This document shows, piece by piece, positions 1 through 10,530 of a DNA stretch of 64,000 nt. Made by a program: the position numbers and the translations under genes. Source of the DNA: Apoderus coryli. Lineage: Eukaryota > Arthropoda > Insecta > Coleoptera > Attelabidae. The stretch is taken from positions 40,439,715 to 40,503,714 of the forward strand of contig OU452200.1 of assembly GCA_911728435.2 (NCBI GenBank). The letters are read 5' to 3'. Numbering within the stretch: position 1 is the first letter of the stretch; each line of letters starts with the position of its first letter. The notes beneath the pieces are model-generated. The model saw only the letters and a list, made by a program, of their open reading frames with translations. It did not search any database and was not told the origin of the DNA.

Positions 1-302
1 ATTCGATTTTTGTAAATAATGAAATCAGTTGATTTCTTAAATACTACAAATAACGTTGACCTTATAACATACCAAATATTGCTAGATTCTTATGGAGAAT
101 AAACAAAATATACATGAGGTTTCATGACCATTTTTTTTTATAATCATCTTCTATAATCAAAATTATACTAAACAATCAAAACCATACATGTTTTGGGAAA
201 CGTATTCCCACCATCAGTGGTTAGATTAACAAAGAACTAGAAAGCATTAGAAATTAGTCAACAGTCATTGTTCTTAAAAAATATTAACTAATTATTTAAT
301 TT
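1..302. other. AT-rich sequence, nothing recognised
   Basis: No ORF of useful length, no RNA gene and no repeat that recurs elsewhere in the window was seen here. Confidence 0.5.
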
Positions 303-735
303 TTTCAGTTTACTTTTCTTGGTGTTCGGTTCTTATAAAAAAATTTCTTTATTACACTTTTTTAGATACAGAAATCATCCATCTTTATTTTCGACAATTA
401 AATAAAATAAAATGACAACGACGTTTCGTTACTAATTAGTAACTTCTTCAGGTTGAACACATTTTTCTAGCACAAATTCCAACACGTCAATATAAAAAAT
501 AACAAACAATTTTCTTTATAATCACAAATACAACATTTAAATATAATAAAACTCATTTTTATTCAAAAAAATCATTCAATCAAAGAAATTACTAATTAGT
601 AACGTCGCGTCGTTGACATTTTCTTTTATTTTATTGACGAAAATAAAGATGGATGTTTTCTTTATCTAAAAAAGTGTAATAAAGAAATTTTTTATAAGAA
701 TCGACCACCCCAAGAAAAGTAATCTGAAAAAAAAC
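303..735. repeat. Foldback element with hammerhead-like motif in its arms
   Basis: The left arm (about 303-452) and right arm (about 592-735) are imperfect reverse complements around a spacer of roughly 140 bp. Shared blocks include the stretches around 345-395 and 640-700. Each arm ends at the spacer in the palindrome GTTACTAATTAGTAAC or a near copy. On the minus strand the left arm reads CCTGAAGAA, that palindrome, then GAAACG, which is the hammerhead-like motif described at 421-452. The right arm has lost the GAAAC block. The layout matches inverted Penelope-type termini seen elsewhere in this window. No target duplication was identified. Confidence 0.65.
421..452 (-). ncRNA. Hammerhead-like RNA motif
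   Basis: The minus strand reads CCTGAAGAA, then the 16-nt perfect palindrome GTTACTAATTAGTAAC, then GAAACGT. This resembles a hammerhead core (CUGANGA, stem II, GAAA). One extra base sits between CUGANGA and the first G-C pair of the stem, so catalysis is not assured. Hammerhead motifs are known in Penelope-like elements. Confidence 0.45.
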
Positions 736-1545
736 TTAGAATTACGATTCAAGGATAATAAAAAAATAAATATACTAATTATTATGATCACACTGTGGGA
801 AAAAAACAACGCAAATCATTTCATGTATTTTAAGGGTAAGAAAAATAAATGTTTATTATATCACACAGTTTCTTCTACAAACAAAACGTAAGACGGACCT
901 GTACAGACACGGAAGAGTATTAAGTGGAGCAAAGATAAAAATCTAATAACATTTTATTGTAACTACCTATCGTCATATAATATAGAATGTAATCGTGTTA
1001 GTGGGACTCATAATCATCACTCTTAGTCGTACAGACGAACGATTCAAATGAATTTTCCTAAAAATGTTTATTAACGTTGAAATTAGGAGATCGAACCTAG
1101 TATTTTTGTGTAGGGGGTGTTTCAAAACGACCCGGCAATATTTAAGGGGTTAATTTCTCAGGTCTTATTATTAATCTTTTTTTGTTGTAAATAATGTTTT
1201 TTTTTTTTAATTAAGTTAAATATCTCCTTATGTACCGATTTCTTTGAAATTTGGCAGCGTTGTTGGTAGCAATAGGGAGCTTCTATGGCCCTAACTAGAC
1301 CAAAATTATTGAGACCAGTGTGGTTAGTGGGGCAACTTAATAAAAAAATGTACGCCACTGACTGTAATTTAATTTCGATATTGTCTTGAGATAAGTATTG
1401 TATTTTTTCCGTATGTTTTTTCGTTTACGATATAAAAATTTAAAACATTTTTCAACATAGGTATAGTGTATCCAAAGTCAATGACGATTAATATTATAAA
1501 AATTTTACGTTCTATAGAAAATGTCACTGACTAAGTGAGTAAAAT
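736..1545. other. No gene recognised
   Basis: AT-rich, with a GGGGTGTTTC-type segment near 1113-1130 that looks like a MITE terminus. Its partner end was not found. The only ORF (minus strand, 1158-1358) shows no recognisable composition or motif. Confidence 0.4.
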
Positions 1546-2400
1546 TTGTTGTTAGTTTATAATATGTACGCGGACGATAGTCAGCTTAGATTTTCATTTT
1601 ATACAGAGGATATCGTCAACGCATGTAAACAAATACAACGAGATTTGACGTCACTTTTGTCTTGGTCAGATAGACATAATTTAAAAATAAATCCATCCAA
1701 GACAAAGATGTTGGCGTTTGGTAGGAACAAGACGTTGGTTCATCAGGGTCTTATAGTTAGCATTGGCGACACACCTATAACCTATTTTAATTCAGCTAGG
1801 AATTTGGGAGTTGAGATGGATTCGGATCTCCGTTTTACAGGCCATGTCACAAAATGTATCAGTAAGGCCTATTCTGCTTTGAAAATGCTGTACCCACACA
1901 GACATAGTCTCACTAAGCATTTGACAATCAAACTCACAGATGCACTTGTTTTAAGTAGCTTTAATTACTGTGATATTGTCTACGGCCCTTGTTTACTTCA
2001 GTCTGATAAGGATCGTATTCAAAGGGTGCAAAAGTCTTGCTTGAGATACATATACGGTATTAGGAAATATGATCCAGTAAGTCACAAATTGATGTGCGCA
2101 AAATGGCTGTCAATGAAAGATAGAAGATTTCATCATGCTGCCTGTTTTTATCATTCATTGATACTTCACGAACATCCTCCATATTTATATCGGAAAATTG
2201 GCTTTAGATCTGACGTGCATAACCTCAACCTCAGGTTTAGAGGACTTTTATCGCCACCTCCTCACCGTACATTGTTGTTCGAGCGCTCATTTACTTACAA
2301 CATTTATTGCACGTATAACGGAATTCCGCATAATTATAAGACTTATAAGCCTTCGACGTTTCGATTAGTACTTCGAAAAAGTCTATTGAATTTGGTATAG
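1546..2400 (+). pseudogene. Non-LTR retrotransposon reverse transcriptase, C-terminal part
   Basis: This 284-codon open frame is the C-terminal part of a LINE ORF2. It enters at the reverse transcriptase catalytic motif YADD (residues 9-12, in the context MYADDSQL). It continues through the thumb region (INPSKTKMLAFG, then ARNLGVEMDSDL) and the post-RT tail typical of jockey/CR1-type elements (LVLSSFNYCDIVYGP, then RIQRVQKSCLRYIYGI). The final segment LNLRFRGLLSPPPHRT has close relatives at 41308-41529 and 63792-64000, so these are the same or sister families. Endonuclease, fingers and most of the palm are missing, as expected of 5' truncation during target-primed reverse transcription. The remaining frame has no stop, so the copy is fairly young but cannot work alone. 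The first ATG is simply where the fragment begins. Confidence 0.85.
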
Positions 2401-2483
2401 ATATTGTTTGATAATTTTGTTTTTGGTGTTTATTATCTATTTTATAATTGTGTTGTCCAGATGGTATTTATATATATATATAT

Positions 2484-2759
2484 AAAAGTGATATTCGACT
2501 TAACAAAAAAACTTGTGCATTGGCTGAACATTGTATCAATACAAATCATTTTCCAGACTTAAATAATGTAAAAATCCTTGCCTGTGAACAAAATCAAAAT
2601 AAAAGACTTTTCATTGAAATGTTTGAAACGTATAATACCGAAAATACGTTAAACAAAAAGAAAGACTCTAATGAAATCAGTAATATATATTCATATTTAT
2701 TTACTATTAATAATAACACCCATGATGACAGTAATATTTCTTTTGAATCTACTTTCTAA
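2484..2759 (+). pseudogene. Penelope-like element, C-terminal GIY-YIG fragment
   Basis: The frame reads KSDIRLNKKTCALAEHC, then NHFPDLNNVKILACEQN and KRLFIEMFE. This is the region just after the GIY-YIG signature in Penelope-like elements; compare LKEH...TALAEHAYDNLHTF and ILKKRLLQEM in the longer copy at 25681-27762. RT and the N-terminal half of the nuclease are missing. The fragment starts directly after a (TA)n tract at 2468-2483, which may mark a 5' truncation. The 3' untranslated part continues to about 3120 and includes the hammerhead-like motif at 3048-3078. It diverges clearly from the 25.7-kb copy, so it is a different Penelope family. Confidence 0.75.
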
Positions 2760-3047
2760 CCTAATTAAAAAACTTGACATTTCACTTAAAAAACAATTTA
2801 CCACAAATTAACTAAACAAAATATTTTTGAATAAACATGTCAGTGTCAATCACAAAAAATTCAATTAACTCAAAAATGTTAAATGTTAATTATTATTTTA
2901 CAAAGTTGACAAAAATTTATATAATAATGTTCTTTAATTTACAATTTATATTATTTTTACTAATGTAAAACTTGCCGCGTATACTAAGGTAAACATATTT
3001 TTAAATTTTATATATATTTATACTTAGCTTACTTTTATATTTGTAGC

Positions 3048-3078
3048 CCCGAGGAAGATATAAAAATATATCGAAAGC
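3048..3078 (+). ncRNA. Hammerhead-like motif in Penelope 3' region
   Basis: The sequence reads CCCGAGGAA, a hairpin formed by GATATA and TATATC, then GAAAGC. It lies about 290 bp after the stop of the Penelope fragment, where such elements carry hammerhead motifs. The core is degenerate: CTGANGA has become CCGAGGA. Confidence 0.4.
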
Positions 3079-3174
3079 TTGGCATAACGTAAAAGAGTTT
3101 TAATCAAAAATATTTGCTGATCAACCCAAGACACTAAGTTATCTATTAACTAATCAGCAAAGACTACCACTCAA

Positions 3175-3176
<2 letters not shown>

Positions 3177-3206
<30 letters not shown>
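3177..3206. repeat. (TA)n microsatellite
   Basis: About 15 uninterrupted TA units. Similar tracts occur at 41623-41647, 48501-48526, 49335-49354 and 58439-58462, several of them at repeat boundaries. Confidence 0.95.
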
Positions 3207-3208
<2 letters not shown>

Positions 3209-3249
3209 CTGTCTTTTTGGGTCATAAATAATTATATTTCATTTTCTGG

Positions 3250-3394
3250 GTTAGGATACACATATCAGTTTTACTGCCTTCTAACCCTTTTTGCAGATAT
3301 TTTTTTTTCTTGTGTATGTTGTAATTTTTTGTATATTATGTTGTATATTATGTCTGCAAATAAACTGTTTATTATTATTATTATTATTATTATA
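3250..3394 (+). mobile_element. LINE 3' end with (ATT)n tail
   Basis: The segment contains ATATCAGTTTTACTGCC, then TTCTAACCC, and ends in AAATAAACTGTTT followed by (ATT)n. The same blocks recur at 49440-49612 (plus) and 18138-18262 (minus), each ending in an ATT or AAT repeat. A shared 3' UTR ending in a simple-repeat tail is typical of RTE/CR1-type LINEs. No coding sequence is attached to any of the three copies. Confidence 0.65.
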
Positions 3395-3702
3395 ATATCA
3401 GAAGCATATTATTATAAATGTATCTACTTATATGCATAACAAGTATTAACAATAGTATTAATTATTATAAAGGTATGTTCCTTGCTGTTCGAACACGGAC
3501 TAGGCACGTGTGCATGCATCTATGTCTAAACTTCTAAAAACAAAAACAGTCTTTTTCAGCGGAGGTTTATATGTTGCCATTACCGTGTTGGAGTATACTT
3601 TTGCACAAATGAACATACAATACATAAAGGATTTTTAAAATATCGTAGGGCATGTAATGTTATGAAAAGTTAAAAGGTGCGCCTATGGACGGCTGAGGTC
3701 GA
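3395..3702. other. No gene recognised
   Basis: Unremarkable AT-rich sequence between two LINE 3' ends. No motif is supported. Confidence 0.4.
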
Positions 3703-4945
3703 TATTTTTTTTTTTGAAAATAAACTTTATTCAGACAATAATACACATTATTAGCAATAACTTGATCTTCTAATCAGTGTATGTAACACTGGTCTTGAAG
3801 ATATTAACCTAATAAATATTTGACAACAAACAACTTCAACAAGAATAAACTTAACAACAATAAATCCTTACCCTACATAATCTAGGTTATTCACCAACAG
3901 TGTTCTTAAATTAAGTAACAAAACAAAATAATCATTAATTTTACATGCGCATATTGAAAAAAATCTTTAAATGTTTTATAAATTTTCTCTCATTTTTCAT
4001 GCTTTTAATTTCTTGTGGGATCCCATTGTATACACTTATACCCTGACAAATTGGATGAACACAAGTGAATGCTATTCGAGAATACTAACTTTAAGTTTGA
4101 TTTTTGTTTTTCGTTTATGATCCTATGTACTAATTTGCACTGCTCAAATTCCATTATTGTGCGCAACCTGCAGACACCCAACTCCCTATAAAGGTCTTCT
4201 GCGTGAGTAAGAATATTATATTCAAACAATACTTTTAAAATTTTATTTTGCAATATCTGCAAATTATTGAAATTAACCACTCCACATGTTCCCCAAACAG
4301 GCATTAGGTATCGCAGATGAGACAGAAAACATGTATTATATATGTTCATTTTGGTTTTTTTGCCTACATAATGTCTAACCCTGTATACCGCACTGACGAT
4401 CGGCAAAATTTTGTTTGTTAAATAGCTAATATGTTCATTCCAATTTAATTTATTATCTATCAGCCTAGATACTTCACCTGAAACACTTCCTCAATAAAGA
4501 TGTTATTTATTTTTATATTTGAACCTGGTACAATTTTATTTTTCTGCTTAAACTATATAAATTTTGTCTTATTAATGTTAATTTTAAGTTTGTTACACAA
4601 CAGCCAATCAGCATACATACTCATTATTTACCATTATTTCTAATTCATTAACATTTTCCGCATCATAAAGTAAAACAGTATCATCAGCAAATGTGTAATA
4701 TCGACCCCCAAGTCCTGCAGATTTTAAACTTAGTACATATAATGAGTAGAACAAAGGACAGAGAACCGAACCCTGTGGAACTCCGCATATGGTTGTTAGG
4801 ATTCCACTGGTAATTTTGTCCAGTTTTACATACTGTTTTCTATTCTGGAAATATGATTTTAGAATATTATATATGTTCCCACGACAACCCATTCTATTCA
4901 ACTTATGCAAAAGAATATCAATACTAACTATATCAAATTTGACAT
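3703..4945 (-). pseudogene. 5'-truncated jockey-type LINE with poly(A) tail
   Basis: Read on the minus strand, the copy begins inside the RT domain with KFDIVSIDILLHKL (about 4942-4900). It continues with VPQGSVLCPLFYSLYV and the catalytic block FADDTVLLY (about 4690), then the post-RT region HYVGKKTKMNIYNTC and LPVWGTCG-like RYLMPVWGTCG (about 4290). Frameshifts separate the open segments 4608-4910 and 4005-4406. After the coding part comes a short 3' UTR with AATAAAG, and a poly(A) run at about 3703-3715 defines the 3' end. Endonuclease and N-terminal RT are absent, consistent with 5' truncation. The upstream junction abuts a 68-bp sequence (4938-5006) that recurs at 61405-61472. The element is dead. 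Confidence 0.85.
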
Positions 4946-5006
4946 AACAAAGGGATATCGAGTTGTGTTTTTTTTATATAATTTTAAACTAACTTTAGAA
5001 ACACTA
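4938..5006. repeat. Dispersed 68-bp sequence, second copy at 61405-61472
   Basis: About 68 bp around AAAGGGATATCGAGTTGT and AACTAACTTTAGAAACACTA occurs almost unchanged at 61405-61472. Both ends diverge afterwards. It may be part of a longer dispersed repeat in which the LINE at 3703-4945 inserted. Sequence from 5007 to 5364 holds nothing else recognisable. Confidence 0.6.
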
Positions 5007-5366
5007 TACCAAGAATATTTGCTGGCAAAAAATCAGTAAATGTTCGAAGGGTGATTAGTTATGCCCTCCGCAGATTACTTTGCTCTTGCTTGGGTGGTCG
5101 AGAGCAACGGGAATGTTTTGTTAGGATAATCAGTACAGTAATTTTAATAATAATGCCACTAGACGAAGTATCTAATACAATATTATTAGTAGCACAGCAC
5201 TGGTACTATTTTTGATTAAGAAACACTGTTAGGAAGAGCAGTCTCACTCTTCTACTAGACATAAAGGTTACTTGTGCAACAGTGGTGGTTTTTACGAGGA
5301 TTTAAATTGAGAGACAATGTTTGATTGAATCTGATTTTATTAAAAAATTATTCGACTATTTATATA

Positions 5367-6697
5367 CGAGGTCTGTTCAAAAAGTACCCGGAATTCTCAT
5401 TTTTCTAAAAAAATATTTATTTATTCGTCTACATCTATATGGTCCCCTTCAAAGTAATCCCCCCTAGATATAATACACTTATGCCAGCGTTTTTTCCAGT
5501 GTTCGAAACACCCTTGATAGTCACTTTTTGTAATGCTCTGTAGCACTCTCAGCGATTCTGCCTTTATCTCTTCAATCGATGAAAAACGCTGTCCTTTCAT
5601 GGGTCTCTTCAACTTTGGGAACAGGAAAAAATCACACGGAGCGATATCTGGTGAATAAGGAGGTTGGGGCATGATTAAAGTCTTGTTTTTAGCCAAAAAA
5701 TCACGAATAAGCAACGATGAATGAGCAGGTGCGTTATCGTGGTGCAAAACCCATGAATTGTTTTTCCATAAATCGGGGCGTTTTTTTCGAATTGCTTCAC
5801 GCAAACGTCGCATTACTTCAAGGTAATACTCTTTATTGACGGTTTGACCTTTTGGCAAGAATTCTTTATGCACTATGCCATTATAATCGAAGAAAACAGT
5901 AAGCAAAACCTTGACATTTGATCGAACTTGACGTGCTTTTTTCACTCTTGGTGACGTTGAGTGCTTCCACGTGGACGATTGTGCTTTTGTTTCGACATCA
6001 TAACCGTACACCCATGTTTCATCACCAGTTATGACCCTTTCAAGTAAATTTGGATCGTCGTTGACGTCGTTTAACAGCTCCTGAGCGATGGTAATGCGTT
6101 TGTTTTTTTGATCAAAATTCAGCAGTTTTGGAACGAATTTTGCTGCCACTCGTTTCATGCCCAAAACCTTTGAAAAAATATGATGGCATGAGCCAACTAA
6201 TATGCCAACTTCATCAGCAACTTCTCTAATTGTGATTCGGCGATCATCCATAATCATTTTTTCCACTTTTCCCACATTTTTATCGATTATTGACGTGCTG
6301 GGTCGACCGCAGCGTTCGTCGTCTTCAACGTTTCGCGGTCATCTTGGAAACGCTTATACCACTCGTAAACACTTGTTTTTTTCATAGCAGACTCACCGTA
6401 GGCTCTCTGTAACATTTCGCACACTTGGTTACACTTTATTTAATTTTTCACGCAAAATTTAATACAAATTCTTTGACTCTTCAATTCTTCCATTGTTTAA
6501 ACTAACAAAAATCGCCGAGCTCAAAAAAACACGTCTACACCAGCCGCTACAAGACAGAATGTAAACAATGAATACAGCTGAAAATGTCACCATACATTAG
6601 GGACATGTGTACCAACACAATAAAAAAAAATTTTGACCACCGGACTCTCCAGACGCGCGCAATTCAAAAATTCCGGGAACTTTTTGAACAGACCTCG
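5367..6697 (-). mobile_element. Full-length mariner element (1331 bp)
   Basis: Inverted repeats CGAGGTCTGTTCAAAAAGT at 5367 and its reverse complement ending at 6697 bound the element. Both ends continue with CCGGAATT-type sequence for about 30 bp. A TA dinucleotide flanks each side (5365-5366 and 6698-6699), the mariner target duplication. The size fits autonomous mariners of about 1.3 kb. The transposase gene lies on the minus strand and is broken (see 5421-6493). Confidence 0.92.
5421..6493 (-). pseudogene. Mariner transposase (DD34D), inactivated
   Basis: A Tc1/mariner transposase performs cut-and-paste at TA sites. The natural start is probably the ATG at 6493-6491 (MEELKSQRICIKF). The first part includes QVCEMLQRAYGESAMKK and SVYEWYKRFQDDRE, the N-terminal helix-turn-helix. 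One in-frame stop falls after IKFCVKN, and a one-base frameshift follows FQDDRE. From there an open frame (start counted at 6275) runs to the stop. Catalytic residues are visible: D in TGDETWVYGYD, D in HHDNAPAHSS, and D in SPDIAPCDFFLF, with 34 residues between the last two, i.e. DD34D. The catalytic triad is therefore intact while the DNA-binding domain is disrupted. This suggests recent inactivation. Confidence 0.9.
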
Positions 6698-6699
6698 TA

Positions 6700-7937
6700 C
6701 AACATAATGCTGAAAACAGCTAAAATTATTATTGCTTTAATTTACATTATTATGGACAAATATTCAATAGAAATTATAACTGTTTTAAAATATGCAACAT
6801 AAGGAAAAAGTGTAAACAAAAGTTCCAAACCGTTTAAAAAATGCTATTTAAGTAAAAAATGCAAACTATTATCAAGAATGCAGGAAGTTTTTGAATATTT
6901 AATCATAGGCGTCGTAGTATAATTTTTAGCCAATTAAAAATTAAAATATTATTTATGTTAAATAATGTCTAGGATTAGACAGTAACATTGATGTTGTCTG
7001 TAAAATTTGTTGAAGTCCCTTTCATTTTAGTTCGCAAAATGAGTACAATTATGAGTCATCGGAATACTCCAAATAAAGCCACTAAATAAATACTATCAAA
7101 GCACTCACAACGTAAAATTTGAGCAGACCTTGTATTATCTCCAGATACATATTATAAAACTGTAAAAACATTTATCAGCTGTTATTCGCCAGTTCAATAG
7201 AACACACTTATTTAGCAACAAAATGGAATGGATAAAGTGCATTAAAATACAATAACAATTTTGTTTATTCGTATTATTTACCCACTTAATCAATTTTGCA
7301 GTTAATTGTATGTATATATGTGCTTAATTTAAATGTTTTCATTTGGTTGTCAGCAGGTATACACAGTGAGTCAGGTTTTTGTAGCAGGATTTTAACAACT
7401 TATAGAAAATAATTTTTAAGGATGAAAATATGATACAAACAATGTTTTTTTACTTAGTTTACAATTAACTACCAATTAATCTTCTATTTCCTCCTTTGTT
7501 CTTTGCATTTAAAAAACTAGAATAAAATGTAGTCTCTACTTTTAACTAATCCTAAATTTCAAAAGTCTGTAAAAAAAAATACAAATAAATTTCATTTCTC
7601 TCCAAATCAGTCCAGTTCTCGAAAAACATACAAGATACCAAAAAGTTTCTAGAGATTCTAAATAATTACTTAACAGAAAGCAGAGGCAGCGCACAAAAAA
7701 GTTCGAGAGTCTAAAATTCAGTACGAACTCCAAAAATGTATCACCCTGTATAGTTTTTGCAGAATTCTCAATAACCCCAGATCTTCAGTTTTTGACGTGT
7801 AACGCAAGTGTACTAAATTGTAATCCATTATTCCTAAAACTGTTACGAGAAAAATTACAAAAACAGAAAAAATTCAAACAAAAAGACCCACTAAAACCAA
7901 ACTATTACCCCAAGTAAAAGTGGTAAGAAAAAATGTA
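6700..7937. other. No gene; dispersed repeat fragments
   Basis: Two blocks recur elsewhere. About 7430-7505 resembles 13690-13760. About 7600-7712 resembles 12058-12180 in inverse orientation, both containing a block with GTTCTCGAAAAACATACAAG-like sequence. These look like decayed MITEs. No coding potential is supported. Confidence 0.45.
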
Positions 7938-7964
7938 CCTGAGGAAGACAAATAAGCCGAAACG
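7938..7964 (+). ncRNA. Hammerhead-like motif
   Basis: The site reads CCTGAGGAA, a weak hairpin, then GCCGAAACG. The core letters match the window consensus, but the stem is poor, so it is probably a decayed copy. Confidence 0.3.
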
Positions 7965-8110
7965 ATGTGCGTGACAAGAAATGCAAAAAAAAAATTCAAA
8001 CAAAAATTTCCATTTTCTGAAGAACCTTAAATTCTATAAGAAAAAGAAAAAACTATAAAAAATATTGTAATAAGATTCAATAGAAATACAAGATCAAAAT
8101 CTAATCTCTG

Positions 8111-8695
8111 AAGGTTCTTGGCTTCATTAAACGTTGCTCACGGGAGTTCACACATGTCGATTCTCTGAGGCTTCTTTACACAAGTTTGGTCAGACCGTGC
8201 CTTGAGTACGCGTCGGCTGTCTGGTCTCCACATTATACTGTGCATCTAGTAAAAATTGAGCAGGTACAGCACAAATTTCTTAGATACCTAGCCTAAAAAC
8301 TGCATAGGTATAGACTTTATTTTTGAGAATCGTTTTGAATTATATGCCGACTTAGAGTCCTACCTTGGCATTGCGTCTCGCCAATGACAGTGAAGAGACA
8401 CTGGATTTTTTTGTCCCGAGAAATACCTTTTTGGGTTCAGTAGGGCACCTCTTTGATAATTGATACGTTGTGTTGTACCATATTGCTTTATAATAGTGAA
8501 GTATTGTTCGTGTAGATTATTATTGTCCATTCCATTTTTTCCATTTTATTTGTGATTGCTTTTTATTTGACATTTTTCGATTGTCTAATTCTTATGAAGT
8601 GTCTTAGTGTGGAACTATTTATATTTATTGTAATTTTGTATAAAATGAGCGTTTGCCCGTAAATTAATAAATAAAAAATAAAAATAAATAAAATT
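8111..8695 (+). pseudogene. LINE ORF2 C-terminal fragment with A-rich tail
   Basis: The frame from 8111 reads KVLGFIKRCSREFTHVDSL, then LLYTSLVRPCLEYASAVWSP and HLVKIEQVQHKFLRYLA before a stop at about 8294. This is the post-RT region of a jockey/I-type ORF2. Further pieces such as ETLDFFVPRNT follow in another frame, so frameshifts are present. The copy ends in an AATAAA-rich tail (8663-8695), marking the 3' end. The catalytic RT core is missing. This family is distinct from the fragments at 1546 and 41308. Confidence 0.8.
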
Positions 8696-8770
8696 ATTAA
8701 ACCCTATTAAATCTAAACTACCATCTACAGGGTATCCGTATTTTCATAGTTTTTTTTATTATCTGCGACC

Positions 8771-8800
8771 GGTTTCGAACCTGGCTTAGGTCCTCTTCAG
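8771..8800 (-). ncRNA. Hammerhead-like motif
   Basis: The minus strand reads CTGAAGAGGACC, a loop, then AGGTTCGAAACC. The stem pairs imperfectly. It follows the window-wide CTGANGAN-hairpin-GAAAC pattern and probably marks a Penelope-type terminus. Confidence 0.35.
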
Positions 8801-9048
8801 TCTAGAGAAACTAAAATCACAAAGTATAATAAGAAACAAACAAGACACAACTATTCAATACTTTCACCAACTTCTACCTAGTTTTTTGAATTAATTTAAT
8901 TTTCCAAAAGTTTCTGTACAAATTTTCCCAAAAATAAAAGCTTTTAATCTTTTTTTATTGAATTTATAAACACCCTTCATGGGCACATTGTAGTTAGCGG
9001 TAGCGAGTATTATCTCTACAAGTTTTCTGTTTAAAATTTCAAATATTT

Positions 9049-10078
9049 TGGAGACTATTAGTTTCATGAAATATATTTTTTTTTAATTCCACCGGAAATA
9101 CTTGTTTTTGGTCATTTTATACATAAATAAGTAGTTTTAAAAAAATGTCTGTCTGTATCCACGAAAACGCAAAAATCACTTAACAGATTTTAACCAAATT
9201 TGGTACAAAAATAATATTGGACATGGCAAGGAGCTGATTAGATTTTGGGAAACATTGAGCGTAGGCAAGGGGTTTAAAAGAGGGTTCAAAAATTAAAAAA
9301 AATCATAGTTCTTAAACTTATCCGAAATACTGCATAATTTTATACGCATTTAATTGAATCTAACCTAAAATATTGAACATAAAATATTAGACCACATTGG
9401 CGTTCGAAAATAGTGTAAAATGGGGTAAAAAAGATTTAAAAAAATCGTATTTCTTAAACATAGCAGAAATATTAACAAGTGCTTTATAACTTTGATAGAA
9501 TATAACCTATAAAATGTGTCATAAATAACTTACTTTCATAGGCGTTCATAAATAGTGGAAAAAGGGTCAAAACATAAAAAATATATATTTCCTAAACTTA
9601 TTTGAAATATGGAATAATTTTTCATCGTTGTGATAGAATATAAGCTAAAAAATATTCCATAAAAGAATTGTCTCACACAGGCGTTCCAAAATAGTCTAAA
9701 AAAAAGGGGTCAAAAACGAAAAATTGGCTAATTATATATAGCTTTGATATAAGATAACCTACAACATGCAGCATAACAATTTTCTTTACATAGGCTTTCG
9801 TAAATAGTAGAAAAGGGGGCAAAATAAATTTTATAATAAAACAAACAAAAAATCAACTATTTTCCGTACAAGAAAATCTGAAATATATAATATGTACATA
9901 TAAATAGTGCCTCCAAAGGGAAGAAAAAGGAACAAAACCCGATAATTAAAAAAAATAGCTGATGTCTAAAACAAAAAAAAAATATATATAAATTTTAGAT
10001 AAATGACAAAAAGGTCATAAAATTTTTACTGTACACTTAAATATGGAGATCTATTCGTGCCTCGAAGGCAACAGTTTA
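9049..10078 (+). mobile_element. Helitron-like non-autonomous repeat, copy 1
   Basis: This matches 57449-59278 through its length: GGAGACTATTAGTTTCATG at the start, TCTGTCTGTATCCACGAAA at 9148, ACAGATTTTAACCAAATTTG, and an end near 10040-10078 with GTGCCTCGAAGGCAACAG. Inside are degenerate tandem units of about 130 bp, each with a TAGGCGTTCGTAAATAGT-like block. The other copy ends in a small hairpin (TGCCTCGAGGGCA) followed by CTAGT, as expected of a Helitron 3' terminus. No Rep/helicase gene is present. Assignment to Helitrons rests on the terminus only. Confidence 0.5.
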
Positions 10079-10403
10079 TTTTTTTAATTTCGCAGCCCTG
10101 TTTGTAATAATAAAATGATAATTTAGCGTCAGCTTGATTAATATTAATAAATCCAGTAGCGTACGGAGAACACCTTTACCAAAATTACTAACAAAAACAT
10201 TGTACGCCACTGTTTTTTGTTTACTAATTTGTTCACAAAATTGAAAAAAAGAAAACTTTGAAGGAAGAAATTTACGAGGGATAAAAAAGTAAACAAAGCA
10301 ATCAATTTGCAATTGTATAATATATAATTATTTTTAAATTAAAGAAATAATTTGATACAGTGGAGTCTCCACTAATAATTTTAAAAGTCTTTATTCAAAG
10401 GGA

Positions 10404-10435
10404 CATGTTTCGGAGAACCAGCCCCATCATCAGCC
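10404..10435 (-). ncRNA. Hammerhead-like motif, left arm
   Basis: The minus strand reads GGCTGATGAT, then a GGGG/CTCC-paired hairpin, then GAAACATG. CUGAUGA and GAAA are intact, with one extra base before stem II. Confidence 0.45.
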
Positions 10436-10455
10436 TTAGTAGTTGCGATATTTTA

Positions 10456-10488
10456 AGGCTGATGATGGAGCTGGAACTCTGAAACATG
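10456..10488 (+). ncRNA. Hammerhead-like motif, right arm
   Basis: The sequence reads GGCTGATGAT, a hairpin beginning GGAG, then GAAACATG. It is the mirror of the left-arm motif with a few stem changes. Confidence 0.45.
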
Positions 10489-10530
10489 TCCCTTTGAATA
10501 AATATTTTTAAAATTATTAGTGGAGACGAC

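Larger units (their letters stand above)
10361..10530. repeat. Palindromic foldback with two hammerhead-like motifs
   Basis: Arms 10361-10435 and 10456-10530 are near-perfect reverse complements separated by about 20 bp. Each arm runs from GTGGAGAC/GTCTCCAC through a CTTTATTCAAAGGGACATG-type block to CTGATGATGG. Both arms carry the hammerhead-like motif in divergent orientation, so the DNA could extrude a cruciform and a transcript a long hairpin. Confidence 0.8.

Noticed and set aside
1158..1358. Minus-strand ORF near 1.2 kb
   Set aside because: Lys/Ile-rich over poly-T sequence with no motif.
3177..3206. (TA)n tracts as regulatory or origin sequence
   Set aside because: They are ordinary microsatellites often found at repeat borders here; nothing else supports a function.
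6202..6387. Plus-strand ORF over the mariner
   Set aside because: Antisense shadow of the mariner transposase.
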